Source: SIG603 sp964369225 (GTDB taxonomy: Bacteria; Bacillota; Clostridia; Oscillospirales; Acutalibacteraceae). From it: DNA of 64,000 nt. The notes beneath the pieces are model-generated. The model made no database searches. It saw only the letters and a list, made by a program, of their open reading frames with translations, and was not told the origin of the DNA. The stretch spans positions 124,001 to 188,000 of the forward strand of contig CAYJER010000001.1 in assembly GCA_964369225.1 (NCBI GenBank), in the 5' to 3' direction. Each line of letters opens with the position of its first letter. Position 1 is the first letter of the stretch. Of this stretch, positions 25,462 through 34,763 are shown one piece after another. The translations under genes were made by a program, and so were the position numbers.

Positions 25462-26626
25462 TCTCACTTCTGCTTATTATATTAATAAAGTCAATTATTT
25501 CTTGCTCATATCTATCAATTAAAAACTTGCGACAAGCTGTTTTAAATGCTTGCCTTTTCATTTCTAAAATTTCATTGCGATTTAACGATAATAAGTACAT
25601 CAACGTGTTTTGTACAGTTTCGGTGTCATTATTTAAAAGATGCACTCCATCTTTTAAATTTGTAATAATTGTATCTGCTCCACCTACTTTCGTACATATA
25701 ACAGGAACTGCTAAACTCATACTTTCAGCAAATTTTGTTGAAAAACCAGCTTTTGCATATCTTCTATTTTTTCTTAGTAAAATACTAAAGTCAGCATTTT
25801 CAACAATCATTTTTGATTCATTATTACTAATTCTTCCAAAAGTTTTAACTCCAACTTCACCCCAGTTGTATATTTTAGTTTCTCTTTCTAATTCAGAATT
25901 TGATATACCTATCAAGTCAATTTTAATTTTAATTTCATCTGCATTAATATTTTGCATTGCTTTTAAAACAGGAAAAATCTGATCTTTATTCCCTCCAAGG
26001 CTTCCAGCATATACTAAATGCAAAAAGTTATCATCTTGCTTTCTTTCAATTTTTCGTGTTTCATTAAATTTAAAAATAGGTGGAATATAAATTACATCCT
26101 GTCCTATTTGATTATAATGATCGAATAAATATTTACTTATAGCAATTACACCATTTGCTTTTTTGTCAGTCAGCGTGTTAGATTTATCAATATTCTTTTG
26201 TAAAATATTTCTTGAAAAGAAACCTACTCTATCTTCTTTTTCAAACCAGTCAACTCTCTCTAAAATAAGTTTTATATTTAATTTTTTACACAGTTTGATT
26301 AACTCTTTCTCAATAGAATATCCGTATAATACTACTATATCAGGTTTACAAATCATAATTTTTCTTTTTGCGATATTAAATAGTTTTATTCCAAATCTCT
26401 CTTCAATTAGCCATTCTACACCTTTGAGCTTAGGGAGCTTAATATAATTTTTTGTAAAAGAATAATTAAATTCACTAAAATCTGCTATATTATTACTTCC
26501 ACCATTACAAACAAATTCAACCTTGTAACCAACTCTGTTGAATAGCCTAGCCATATTTTGAGCATGTATAGTAAGTGCAGTACCTACTTGACCGACATTT
26601 CCTACGTATAATATTTTTTTATCCAT
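25454..26626 (-). CDS. Glycosyltransferase, GT4-like
   Basis: 390 residues with a GT-B layout: N-terminal Rossmann half beginning LYVGNVGQVGTALTIHAQNM, then a C-terminal donor-binding half with VYAGSLGGNKDQ, and the E-x7-E-like region GFSTKFAESMSLAVPVICTK. Such cytoplasmic enzymes transfer sugars from NDP-sugars to lipid-linked intermediates. It overlaps Wzx by 8 bases. Donor and acceptor cannot be predicted. Base composition is very AT-rich, like the rest of 22-34 kb, consistent with the transferred core of a capsule locus. Confidence 0.85.
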   Translation of the reverse strand: MDKKILYVGNVGQVGTALTIHAQNMARLFNRVGYKVEFVCNGGSNNIADFSEFNYSFTKNYIKLPKLKGVEWLIEERFGIKLFNIAKRKIMICKPDIVVLYGYSIEKELIKLCKKLNIKLILERVDWFEKEDRVGFFSRNILQKNIDKSNTLTDKKANGVIAISKYLFDHYNQIGQDVIYIPPIFKFNETRKIERKQDDNFLHLVYAGSLGGNKDQIFPVLKAMQNINADEIKIKIDLIGISNSELERETKIYNWGEVGVKTFGRISNNESKMIVENADFSILLRKNRRYAKAGFSTKFAESMSLAVPVICTKVGGADTIITNLKDGVHLLNNDTETVQNTLMYLLSLNRNEILEMKRQAFKTACRKFLIDRYEQEIIDFINIISRSENE

Positions 26627-28070
26627 TTATTTTCCTTTTTTTAATTATGTTTAAAATGTATTTGAAACTATCAATTTTCAACAACCATGAACCTGTAATA
26701 TATACAATTATGCCTACGACGATTTGCAAAAATATTGTTACAATATGATTTGTATTTAGCCAATTTACCTGATAACAAGCTACAAACATAGCTATTGATA
26801 AAATTAAAGAAGGAAATACATCTATAATTTGTTCTTTAACTCCGTACGCAATTAATTTTTTGTTAGGTATAATATTTATTAATGCAGATATGCCTGCAAA
26901 TACAGCATTAGCTATTACTACGGCATATACACTAATATTGATTGTTATAAATATTAGTAAAACTCCAATAATTTTTTTAATTATCTCTAGTTTTAAACAT
27001 ATATCACTTCTACCTGCTGCCTTAATTGCTTGTACATTCGCAGTTTGTGACGGTTGAAACATCCAATATAGGCATGAAATTTGCAAAAAAGGTACACAGA
27101 CAAGCCAATTATCAGTAAGTAATAAAACTATCAACGGTTCAGCTACTATTATTAATCCAGTTAATAAAGGAAACAATATGTATGAGCTTAATTTAATTGA
27201 TTTTCTAGTTAATTCTTTTAACTTGAGCTTATCATCACCAATCTTCGACATCGCTGGAAATAACACACTACTAATCGAAGAATTAATGTTTGTAATTAAT
27301 AACGATGGAAATTGATTTCCTTTATTATATGCAGCTAGATCCCCCGATGTATAAACTTTGCCAATTAATAAACTTCTTAGTTCGGTGTATAGTGTATTTA
27401 TAAACTGGGACAATATAAGTTTCCATCCATAACTTAATAGTGTTTTTGCTGATTTAGTGCTAAAATCTAAGCTTGGTTTCCAATTAACAGTTAAAAATAA
27501 TATTAATATATCTATAGTGGAATTTATCAAGTATTGCGCCACTAAGGCCCAAACCCCAAATCCATTGTAGGCAAGGTAAATTCCAATTATTCCAGAAATT
27601 AACGTGCCACCTAATGTAGAATAAAAAAATTTTTTAAACATCATATGTTTTGATACATATGAGTGTTGTATATTCTTTATTGCTGCCAGGGGTATTTGAA
27701 TAGATAATATTCTTATAATATCTATCAACTCATCATTTTGATAGAAACTAGCAATGCTAGGTGCTGAAAAGAATAAGATGAGATAAAGTAGTATTGACAT
27801 AATTACGCTACAATAAAATATAGTAGAGAAGTCTTTTTTATCAGAATTCTTTTTTTGAATTAGAGCGTCTCCTAATCCATTTGTCACAAAGACATTTGCC
27901 AAATTTATAAAAACTAAAACTAAAGCAACCGTTCCGTACTGTTCTGGCATTAATAGTCTTGCTAAAATCATTGACACGAGGAAAGATACTCCTTGTGCTA
28001 TTATTCTTTCACCAAATTTCCAAAATAAACCTGAAAATATTTGATTATTGTGCTTTTTTTTTTGGCGCAT
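26619..28070 (-). CDS. wzx: Polysaccharide flippase (Wzx-type, MOP superfamily)
   Basis: 483 residues with about 12-14 membrane segments. The N-terminus (FWKFGERIIAQGVSFLVSMI, LARLLMPEQYGTVALVLVF) is typical of Wzx/WzxC-like polysaccharide transporters that flip undecaprenyl-linked repeat units across the membrane. The ATG overlaps the stop of the Wzy gene by one base (TAATG). With Wzy it implies Wzy-dependent polymerisation. The chain-length regulator (Wzz/YveK type) and initiating phosphoglycosyltransferase are not in this window. Confidence 0.92.
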   Translation of the reverse strand: MRQKKKHNNQIFSGLFWKFGERIIAQGVSFLVSMILARLLMPEQYGTVALVLVFINLANVFVTNGLGDALIQKKNSDKKDFSTIFYCSVIMSILLYLILFFSAPSIASFYQNDELIDIIRILSIQIPLAAIKNIQHSYVSKHMMFKKFFYSTLGGTLISGIIGIYLAYNGFGVWALVAQYLINSTIDILILFLTVNWKPSLDFSTKSAKTLLSYGWKLILSQFINTLYTELRSLLIGKVYTSGDLAAYNKGNQFPSLLITNINSSISSVLFPAMSKIGDDKLKLKELTRKSIKLSSYILFPLLTGLIIVAEPLIVLLLTDNWLVCVPFLQISCLYWMFQPSQTANVQAIKAAGRSDICLKLEIIKKIIGVLLIFITINISVYAVVIANAVFAGISALINIIPNKKLIAYGVKEQIIDVFPSLILSIAMFVACYQVNWLNTNHIVTIFLQIVVGIIVYITGSWLLKIDSFKYILNIIKKRKING

Positions 28071-29362
28071 TAGTCGTACTCCTGATTTAGAATTATTTTT
28101 GAGCTGTTTTTTCCGTAGTAGGTTTCAATAAAGTAAATTGGAAAAATCAGTAACACAGGATAAAATGGTCCTGTCTGAGCTAGTAGTACATTGATTAAAA
28201 TAAATGCTAAGAGTAACTTAAAAGTTAATTTGAATTTATACTTAAATATAGGTACAAAGTACAAGCAGAGACAAACAACTAAAGAAAGCACTCCATTTAT
28301 TGCACCATATTTCAAAATTCCTGCTCCTCCACCTGCTGTATCATCTCCATGTAGCAGTACCGTGAAATTGTCTGAACCTATCCCTAGAGGATTCTCTAAC
28401 ATGGATGTTAGAGATAGCAGTATTGCTCCAATCCTATATTGTCCACTATCTTGAATTTCAAAGTTGCCAGTGTCACTAAATAATTTACTAATAACTGATG
28501 TGTAAATAAAACTCTCACCTTCTCTAATTGAAAAATCTATAACTAACAATAATAAGGCAGAAAAGGTGAACGTTATTATATTTTTTTTTAGGTTAATTCC
28601 TTTTTTCTGATTAGTCAATACGTAAACAAGTAGCATTACCGCTAGCGCTATATAACCTGAGGTAGACTGTACAGTTATAATAGAAATAATTAATATTATT
28701 ACTGATCTATTAACATTGATATTTGTTATTTTGTCTCGCATAAATAATAAAATAAAAACTGCTGAAATATATACCATCTGTGCAATTCCGGGTTCAGTAA
28801 AAATTCCTTTATTACGTGTTAAAGCATCTCCACCATCTCTAAACGAATATAAGAATAATCCATATCCTTCATCATATATAGTAGTATAGTTAAGTGAGTC
28901 TGTCCATATATTTTGTGAAAATGCTGTATCGTAATTTATAAATAATATTTGCTTTAGTAAATCTGGCATCATAACTTGTATTACAAAAAATACTATTCCG
29001 ACTGCTGATAAAAAAACCACTACTTTAACAAATCTAGTTAAAAAATTATTTATATCAAACTTAATTACATACACACAAAAAAGTATCGGTAGAGACCAAG
29101 ATATCCAAGCATTTATGCCTATTCCACCAACAAGTATTCTAGTGAGGGTAGTAAGCATCAATAAAATTCCACTAATAATTAAGTATTTATTATATTCACT
29201 TTTAAATTTATACAATAACAAAACCAGTACTACACCAAATGTTATATAATTAATTATTTCTCCGTTTAAAAAATAGCTGTATAAACTACTTTGATTAAAT
29301 ATCAATAATATATAAATCAATATTTTATGAATGCAATCTATTTTGTTTATTCTAAGAACCAT
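28070..29362 (-). CDS. wzy: O-antigen/capsule polymerase-like membrane protein
   Basis: 430 residues with about 11-12 predicted membrane segments and a long extracytoplasmic loop around residues 155-200 (NYTTIYDEGYGLFLYSFRDG, then NKGIFTEPGIAQMVYISAVF). Wzy proteins are poorly conserved. The assignment rests on topology, the G-x-FxEPG-x-A signature common in Wzy of Bacillota, and position next to Wzx. It would join repeat units on the outer face of the membrane. It is followed 19 bases after the preceding glycosyltransferase gene. Confidence 0.82.
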   Translation of the reverse strand: MVLRINKIDCIHKILIYILLIFNQSSLYSYFLNGEIINYITFGVVLVLLLYKFKSEYNKYLIISGILLMLTTLTRILVGGIGINAWISWSLPILFCVYVIKFDINNFLTRFVKVVVFLSAVGIVFFVIQVMMPDLLKQILFINYDTAFSQNIWTDSLNYTTIYDEGYGLFLYSFRDGGDALTRNKGIFTEPGIAQMVYISAVFILLFMRDKITNINVNRSVIILIISIITVQSTSGYIALAVMLLVYVLTNQKKGINLKKNIITFTFSALLLLVIDFSIREGESFIYTSVISKLFSDTGNFEIQDSGQYRIGAILLSLTSMLENPLGIGSDNFTVLLHGDDTAGGGAGILKYGAINGVLSLVVCLCLYFVPIFKYKFKLTFKLLLAFILINVLLAQTGPFYPVLLIFPIYFIETYYGKNSSKIILNQEYD

Positions 29363-29381
29363 ATCTCCTCCTTAATATTTA

Positions 29382-30443
29382 CTAACTGTTTATGATATTT
29401 TCCCACTGTTTACATATTTTTTCAACGTTTAGCTCGCTTCTAACTTCCGTTGCTTTGATAGATATTTTTTCGGCTAAATTGGGGTCGTCAGCTAGTTTAG
29501 CCATAGCATTTGCCATTGCATTAATGTCTCCTACAGGAACTAATAAACCATTTTCTCCATCTTCAATAAACATTCTAGCTCCACCTGGTGGACAGTCAGT
29601 GCATATACATGGAAGACCTATCGCCATGGCTTCAAGCATTGAATTAGATAGCCCTTCGTAATCTGACGGAAGCACAAACATTCTAGCATCATAGATAGCT
29701 GTATGAACATCTTTGCTAAATCCTTTAAAATTAATTTTATTACTTAAATTTTTTTCTTTAACCAAAGATACTAATTTTTCTTCTTCTCTACCTTTTCCAT
29801 AAATGTCTAAAATATAGTCTGGATATTTTCTTAAGAAAACTTCAAAGGCATTAATCAGCAATGTATAGTTTTTTTGTGGCTCTAATCTTGCAAAAGTTAC
29901 AACTCTCTTACTCCTTTTTCCGGTATACCTACTAGGTAAATGTTCTTTTAATGGATTCGGGATAATAATTCCTTTGTTTTGAATTTTTTCTTCAAAGAAG
30001 GCTAACGCATCCGGTGTCTGAAATACAAATCTGTCTGCAGTCTTGTATAGTAGTCTTCGTATAAAAAAAAGAATTTTATTACTAGGTATACTCTTTGCAG
30101 GATCTAATCTCTCTGATATTATTACTTTATTTTTCAATCCTAGTGATAATAACAGTATATATATACCTATCATTGTGAAAAATGAAATAATCGTAGCATT
30201 ATAGTGTTTAGCTAAATATTTTCTAAAGTTAATTAGTTTTCCAGTAACATTATTACATTTACCTATTAAAGTTGTGTCAATTATGACCTTATCTGAAATG
30301 CTATATTCGATAATATCGTTTTTGAAAAGTGAAATGACTACTTTCATTCCTTTTTCTGCTAAATAGCTTGAAATTATTGATATCACACGTTCAGCACCAC
30401 CACCACTCATCGACGGTATTAAAAATATAACTTCTTTTGACAT
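29382..30443 (-). CDS. Glycosyltransferase family 4
   Basis: 353 residues with classic GT4 signatures: IPSMSGGGAERVISIISSYL at the N-terminus, VVTFARLEPQKNYTLLINAF before the donor domain, and FVLPSDYEGLSNSMLEAMAI carrying the E-x7-E motif, followed by CTDCPPGGARMFIEDGENG. A retaining cytoplasmic transferase; members with the TDCPPGG segment often transfer GalNAc or related sugars, but the donor is not certain. The start follows the phosphatase-superfamily gene stop by 2 bases. Confidence 0.92.
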   Translation of the reverse strand: MSKEVIFLIPSMSGGGAERVISIISSYLAEKGMKVVISLFKNDIIEYSISDKVIIDTTLIGKCNNVTGKLINFRKYLAKHYNATIISFFTMIGIYILLLSLGLKNKVIISERLDPAKSIPSNKILFFIRRLLYKTADRFVFQTPDALAFFEEKIQNKGIIIPNPLKEHLPSRYTGKRSKRVVTFARLEPQKNYTLLINAFEVFLRKYPDYILDIYGKGREEEKLVSLVKEKNLSNKINFKGFSKDVHTAIYDARMFVLPSDYEGLSNSMLEAMAIGLPCICTDCPPGGARMFIEDGENGLLVPVGDINAMANAMAKLADDPNLAEKISIKATEVRSELNVEKICKQWENIINS

Positions 30444-30445
30444 TA

Positions 30446-31864
30446 TTAATCTACTTTCTTATCAATTGTATTTTGTTTAATATAGTTATGTATGTTTAGC
30501 ACACTCTTAACTTTGTCTAAATCATTAGTATTTCCCATTATTACTCCTAGGAAGCGATGCCCTCCTGAAACTAATTGGTGCATTGCACTTATTCCAAATA
30601 ATTTTTTACCAAATAAACCTCTATCTACTCCATACTCAGGTAACATTTTATATACTATTTCAGGATAATTATCTACTTTTGTTCCACTGTAAATATCTTC
30701 TCTTCTTTTTACCCATAACATAATATGTTTTCCATGGTCTTTGATTTCTTTTAACCCTAAAATTATTCTGTTGATCATTTCCTCGTATTCTTCATCTGAG
30801 TTAAATTCTGATCTTGTAACAGAAATTCCTCCAAATGGATTAACACCATCAAATTTAGGTGCAAAAACTTTTTGTTTTTTATTATCAAATACATAATCAG
30901 CATTTTTAATTTTATGTGCAAATTTGAATTTTTTGAAGAATTTTGTTCCAAATTCTACCATAGAAAACATTACTAGAAATCTAAACATTAAATTTTTTGC
31001 AAACTCGGTCGTTCTCTTTTTTTTACTTTTATCGGGGATTATTCCTTGACTTATCAACCACTGATTAATGTAAAATGTTTTCTCACATCTTTTTCCATGT
31101 CCGTGATCACTAATAACCACTACATTGTAATCATCACCATAAGTAGTTATTAATTTTTCCACTTGGTTTTCCATTAATTTGTACATATTGAAAATAGAAT
31201 TTCTCAACCTGCTTTTTTTCGGATAAGTTATATCTGTTGGATCAGTATATCTCCATAGAAAATGTTGCATTCTGTCAGGAGTAGTGATTCCTAAAAAACC
31301 AAAATCATAATCTTCAGTCGTAAAATATTTATGAAATTCATCAAATTGTTTGTTAGTCAACTCCATTGTACTTTTATAGAAAGATTCCATTTCTTTATTG
31401 CTTGGGTGTTCTACCATACCGCCAATAGAAGGCATGTTTTTCAGTTCTACTTCCTTCGGTTTGTTAGTGCTAATTTCCCCACCTTCAAATACAGGTCCAC
31501 ATATCATAAGTCCATTTACATCCCACGCAGGATACGCCATAAACGGATTAAATATAAATACTTTTTTACCTTCATTACCAATATGGTCCCAAAAAGTATT
31601 ACCTTCTATTATTGAGTAATCTCCTTTTGCTTTATTCTTAAAATCAAGATAATCTATAGACTCTAATACTCCGTGCTCTGCTGGATTTAACCCAGTATAT
31701 ATACTAGTCCATGACGGAATAGAATCAGCAGGTACTACTGATTCTAAAGGCAGTAGTTTGTTTGAATCAAACAACTTCTTGAAATACTGAAGTTTGTCTA
31801 TATTGCTTTCAATGTAAGAATAATCTAGTCCATCTAAAATAACTAAGATAGTTTTTTTTTTCAT
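30446..31864 (-). CDS. Alkaline-phosphatase-superfamily enzyme (type I phosphodiesterase-like)
   Basis: 472 residues with metal-site motifs of the NPP/phosphodiesterase branch: VILDGLDYSYIES (Asp11), a Thr/Ser nucleophile region DSIPSWTSIYTGLNPAEHG (about 47-65), and VVISDHGHGKRCEKTFYINQ. No signal peptide is visible, so it appears cytoplasmic, which is unusual for this group. Within a capsule operon it may hydrolyse or transfer a phosphodiester or phosphoglycan group. It sits between the kinase-like gene and a glycosyltransferase gene with short spacers, indicating a common transcript. The substrate is unknown. Confidence 0.82.
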   Translation of the reverse strand: MKKKTILVILDGLDYSYIESNIDKLQYFKKLFDSNKLLPLESVVPADSIPSWTSIYTGLNPAEHGVLESIDYLDFKNKAKGDYSIIEGNTFWDHIGNEGKKVFIFNPFMAYPAWDVNGLMICGPVFEGGEISTNKPKEVELKNMPSIGGMVEHPSNKEMESFYKSTMELTNKQFDEFHKYFTTEDYDFGFLGITTPDRMQHFLWRYTDPTDITYPKKSRLRNSIFNMYKLMENQVEKLITTYGDDYNVVVISDHGHGKRCEKTFYINQWLISQGIIPDKSKKKRTTEFAKNLMFRFLVMFSMVEFGTKFFKKFKFAHKIKNADYVFDNKKQKVFAPKFDGVNPFGGISVTRSEFNSDEEYEEMINRIILGLKEIKDHGKHIMLWVKRREDIYSGTKVDNYPEIVYKMLPEYGVDRGLFGKKLFGISAMHQLVSGGHRFLGVIMGNTNDLDKVKSVLNIHNYIKQNTIDKKVD

Positions 31865-31882
31865 TTGTTCATTCCTTTTAAA

Positions 31883-32530
31883 TCATGTATTAAGTATTTG
31901 TTCTTTTATTTTTATGTATACAATATCTAATTCTTGTTCGCCATCAATTATTTTCCAGTTGTAAACCTTTGCTAGATACTCATATATGTCCCATCGCACA
32001 GATAAATATTCCATATTTGGTATATCATCTTTTCTACTAAAACATATTTCAGGTCGAACTCTTATATAAATAGTTTTATCCATCGCAGGAAACATAAACT
32101 TAAATCTATTAATTGATTTTTCAATTTCTTGAGGAGTATTGTTAAAATTAATTCCTTGATCTATAAATAAATCAATATAATATCTATCGAAAACTATATC
32201 ATTATCAGACTTAAACGCACTTTTTGTTTTTCTACGAAAAATAAATTTATAATCTATTACTGCTAGCAACAACCATAGAGATCTAACAAAACCATTCTTA
32301 AAAATTTTAGCTTTTAAACTATCCTTTTTTTTATAACTTTCATCTAAACTAATTGATGCCGTTTTCTGTTTTTTATTCAAAATATTATATAACGGTTTTA
32401 ATAAATACGGCTCCCATCTAACCCATAAAAAAAGATATTTTGCAAATTCTTTATCTTGCTTCAGAAGATTCAAGTTCGCAGATTTTCCAGAACCATCCAT
32501 TCCTACTAAAGCGATTTTCTTTTTATTCAT
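31883..32530 (-). CDS. Thymidylate-kinase-like P-loop kinase
   Basis: About 215 residues. The Walker A sequence GMDGSGKSANLNLL is at the N-terminus; FDRYYIDLFID resembles the DRY segment of thymidylate kinases, and RVRPEICFSRK the LID-like Arg region. Similar kinases recur in capsule loci beside phosphatase-like genes and may phosphorylate a glycan precursor rather than dTMP. The ATG at 32530 is chosen because TAGGAAATAG stands before it, overlapping the previous gene's stop; an ATG at 32545 has no site. The role is inferred from context. Confidence 0.8.
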   Translation of the reverse strand: MNKKKIALVGMDGSGKSANLNLLKQDKEFAKYLFLWVRWEPYLLKPLYNILNKKQKTASISLDESYKKKDSLKAKIFKNGFVRSLWLLLAVIDYKFIFRRKTKSAFKSDNDIVFDRYYIDLFIDQGINFNNTPQEIEKSINRFKFMFPAMDKTIYIRVRPEICFSRKDDIPNMEYLSVRWDIYEYLAKVYNWKIIDGEQELDIVYIKIKEQILNT

Positions 32531-32531
32531 T

Positions 32532-33557
32532 CTATTTCCTACCATCTTGTATTATATCTTTAAAAAAAGAAATTGAATTTTCCCAATCATAATCGGCTAC
32601 AATTCTTCTATCTGATTTTTTTTCAACCAACGCTTTATTGATTGCATTATTTAAAGTATATTTATCTATTGTATCTAAAAATATAAAAGCATTATTGTCA
32701 GTAAACTCGTTTAATTCACCATACCTTGTCGCAATAATAGGCAATCCGCAACCAACTGCTTCTAATACTGATAGTGGTATATCAATACAATTCTCTTTTT
32801 CAATAACTGGGAAGACATAAACATCTGCCAAATTATATATTTCCTCAACATTAGGAATATATTGATCTATAATGTGAATATTTTTCTTTGCCTCTAATCT
32901 TTTTCTTAATTCACAGTCTTGCTTTGATACTGAGCTAACTAAAATAACAACTTCTTTTTCTTCATCTACATCTAGAAAAGATCCTACATTTCTTCCATTA
33001 TGCAAATGCCCAACATGTAAAATAATAGGTTTATTGGTATCAAAATTATATTTTTTTCTTAAATCAATTTTTGTTTTTTCATCTACTGGTCTAAATTTAT
33101 TTAAATCAACACCAGTTTTCAGATAGAAAACCCTATTATTAGCTATTGCGGTGAAATAATCGTAAGATTGTTTAGATAGTGTTATGATGTTGAATTTGCT
33201 ATTTTTTATTAGAAATTTTCCTAGAGTAGACATTTTTTGACGCAAAGCAAACAAGGAATATATTTTATTTTTTGTGAATATACACAAAACTATAGATCTC
33301 AAAATACTGGCAAGTGTATTTGAGGCAAAAGGAATATATATAACACTTTGAGTATCACTATTAAGTATTTTAAATAATGATGTGTTTAAAAACAATTTAT
33401 TTAGTTTAAGATTGTAGTGAGCATCAGTAGATTGCTTTCCGTATGAAATCAATTTTGAACTAGGAAGTGATTTTACTAATTTTTTTGATAATGAATTTGC
33501 TACTTTAATACAGCCTTCATCAACTTTTTCTGTCAAACAGTCTGTGATAATTATCAA
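32532..33557 (-). CDS. Glycosyltransferase, GT4-like
   Basis: 341 residues, GT-B fold. The donor half shows PIILHVGHLHNGRNVGSFLD, and ADVYVFPVIEKENCIDIPLS leads into VLEAVGCGLPIIATRYGELN with the glutamate of the E-x7-E region. The N-terminal half is divergent (IITDCLTEKVDEGCIKVANS). It precedes the kinase-like gene with direct overlap of stop and ribosome binding site. The exact sugar is not predictable. Confidence 0.85.
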   Translation of the reverse strand: MIIITDCLTEKVDEGCIKVANSLSKKLVKSLPSSKLISYGKQSTDAHYNLKLNKLFLNTSLFKILNSDTQSVIYIPFASNTLASILRSIVLCIFTKNKIYSLFALRQKMSTLGKFLIKNSKFNIITLSKQSYDYFTAIANNRVFYLKTGVDLNKFRPVDEKTKIDLRKKYNFDTNKPIILHVGHLHNGRNVGSFLDVDEEKEVVILVSSVSKQDCELRKRLEAKKNIHIIDQYIPNVEEIYNLADVYVFPVIEKENCIDIPLSVLEAVGCGLPIIATRYGELNEFTDNNAFIFLDTIDKYTLNNAINKALVEKKSDRRIVADYDWENSISFFKDIIQDGRK

Positions 33558-33579
33558 ATTTACACCTCACTTTTCTACA

Positions 33580-34755
33580 TTATTTAAGCTGATTAGCTAT
33601 ATCAGCGTCTACTATATCTTCACCAGACATTGTTTTAAGCTGTTCTCTTGAAACATCAGATAGTCCATCGTTGATTATTGCGTTGAAATCAACTGTTGAT
33701 AGCTTGTCTAGCTCTTCTTTTGTGATTTTGCCATCACGTAAGTCTCTTACTATTTTATTCTCAAACATTGAATACTTATTTTGCTTAAAGTAACGTAAGA
33801 ATTTGTGTTTTATAACCCACATTGCAGGCTTTGCAATATATTTTTGCATTGCTGGTGAGGCTGAACCTATCATCCAACAAGCTCTATCACAGTTTCTAAC
33901 CTTACTTCTAACTTTTTCTGCCTTTTCCCCGTTCCATAGCTCATCCCAAGTAGCAGATTCATTAATATTTCCCATTACTTCTTTATCTTTAGTTCCGTTA
34001 CATGGCATAACATCACCATATGGATCAACAAAGAAAGTGTCAAAGGCCATATCACAAGGCAATAGTCTGTCTTGTCCATAAATATAATTAATTAGTCCAT
34101 GGTTAAAGTATGCTCTAAACCATTTTTTAGGACTTTTTGATTTAAGTAGCTCGTTAATTAAATTCTCAAACTCTTTTGCTACCATAGGTCTATCTTTAAT
34201 AACATTTTTAGCTTCAACGAAATAGAAACTATTATGAAGTGAGGCTGTTGCGAACTCCATGTTCATTTCGTCTGAAATCTTGTATAAAGGTACTAAGTCT
34301 TTTGCGTTTGCGTCTTGTACTGTCATTCCAAAACCAACGTCTTTCATACCCATTTCTACAAGCTTTTTTAATGTGTTATATCCTTTTTTGTAGCCGTCAT
34401 CAAGTCCACGAATTATGTTGTTTGTTTCTTCTAGTCCCTCAATTGAAATTCTTATGCCAATATTAGGAAATTCTTTACATAAATCAACTATTCTATCTGT
34501 AAAGAAACCATTTGTAGATATAACAATTCTCTCTGATTTTTTATATAGCTCTCTTACTATATCTATTAGATCTGTTCTAATAAATGGCTCGCCACCTGTG
34601 ATGTTTGTGAAATACATCTCAGGAAGTTTCTTTATTGCCTCTAGGCTTATCTCTTCTTCTGGTTTTGATGGTGCTTTGTACCTGTTGCACATATTACATC
34701 TTGCATTACAACGATAGGTAACTATAACTGTTCCGTTTAACTTTTTATTTGCCAT
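33580..34755 (-). CDS. Radical SAM protein with SPASM-like C-terminal cysteines
   Basis: 391 residues. The [4Fe-4S]/SAM motif C16-x3-C20-x2-C23 (CNARCNMC) is intact, followed by NITGGEPFIRTD and VISTNGFFTDR. A second cysteine set (LPCDMAFDTFFVDPYGDVMP, then CNG and NCDRACWM) indicates a SPASM/twitch auxiliary cluster. The enzyme would do radical chemistry on a glycan precursor or small molecule. Base composition is less AT-rich than its neighbours, close to the 34-40 kb genes. Capsule loci of Clostridia often hold such genes of unknown substrate. Confidence 0.88.
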   Translation of the reverse strand: MANKKLNGTVIVTYRCNARCNMCNRYKAPSKPEEEISLEAIKKLPEMYFTNITGGEPFIRTDLIDIVRELYKKSERIVISTNGFFTDRIVDLCKEFPNIGIRISIEGLEETNNIIRGLDDGYKKGYNTLKKLVEMGMKDVGFGMTVQDANAKDLVPLYKISDEMNMEFATASLHNSFYFVEAKNVIKDRPMVAKEFENLINELLKSKSPKKWFRAYFNHGLINYIYGQDRLLPCDMAFDTFFVDPYGDVMPCNGTKDKEVMGNINESATWDELWNGEKAEKVRSKVRNCDRACWMIGSASPAMQKYIAKPAMWVIKHKFLRYFKQNKYSMFENKIVRDLRDGKITKEELDKLSTVDFNAIINDGLSDVSREQLKTMSGEDIVDADIANQLK

Positions 34756-34763
34756 GTATACTC

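Noticed and set aside
31883..32530. Housekeeping thymidylate kinase (tmk)
   Set aside because: Only the P-loop and a DRY-like stretch match; the locus and the divergent remainder fit a capsule-associated kinase.
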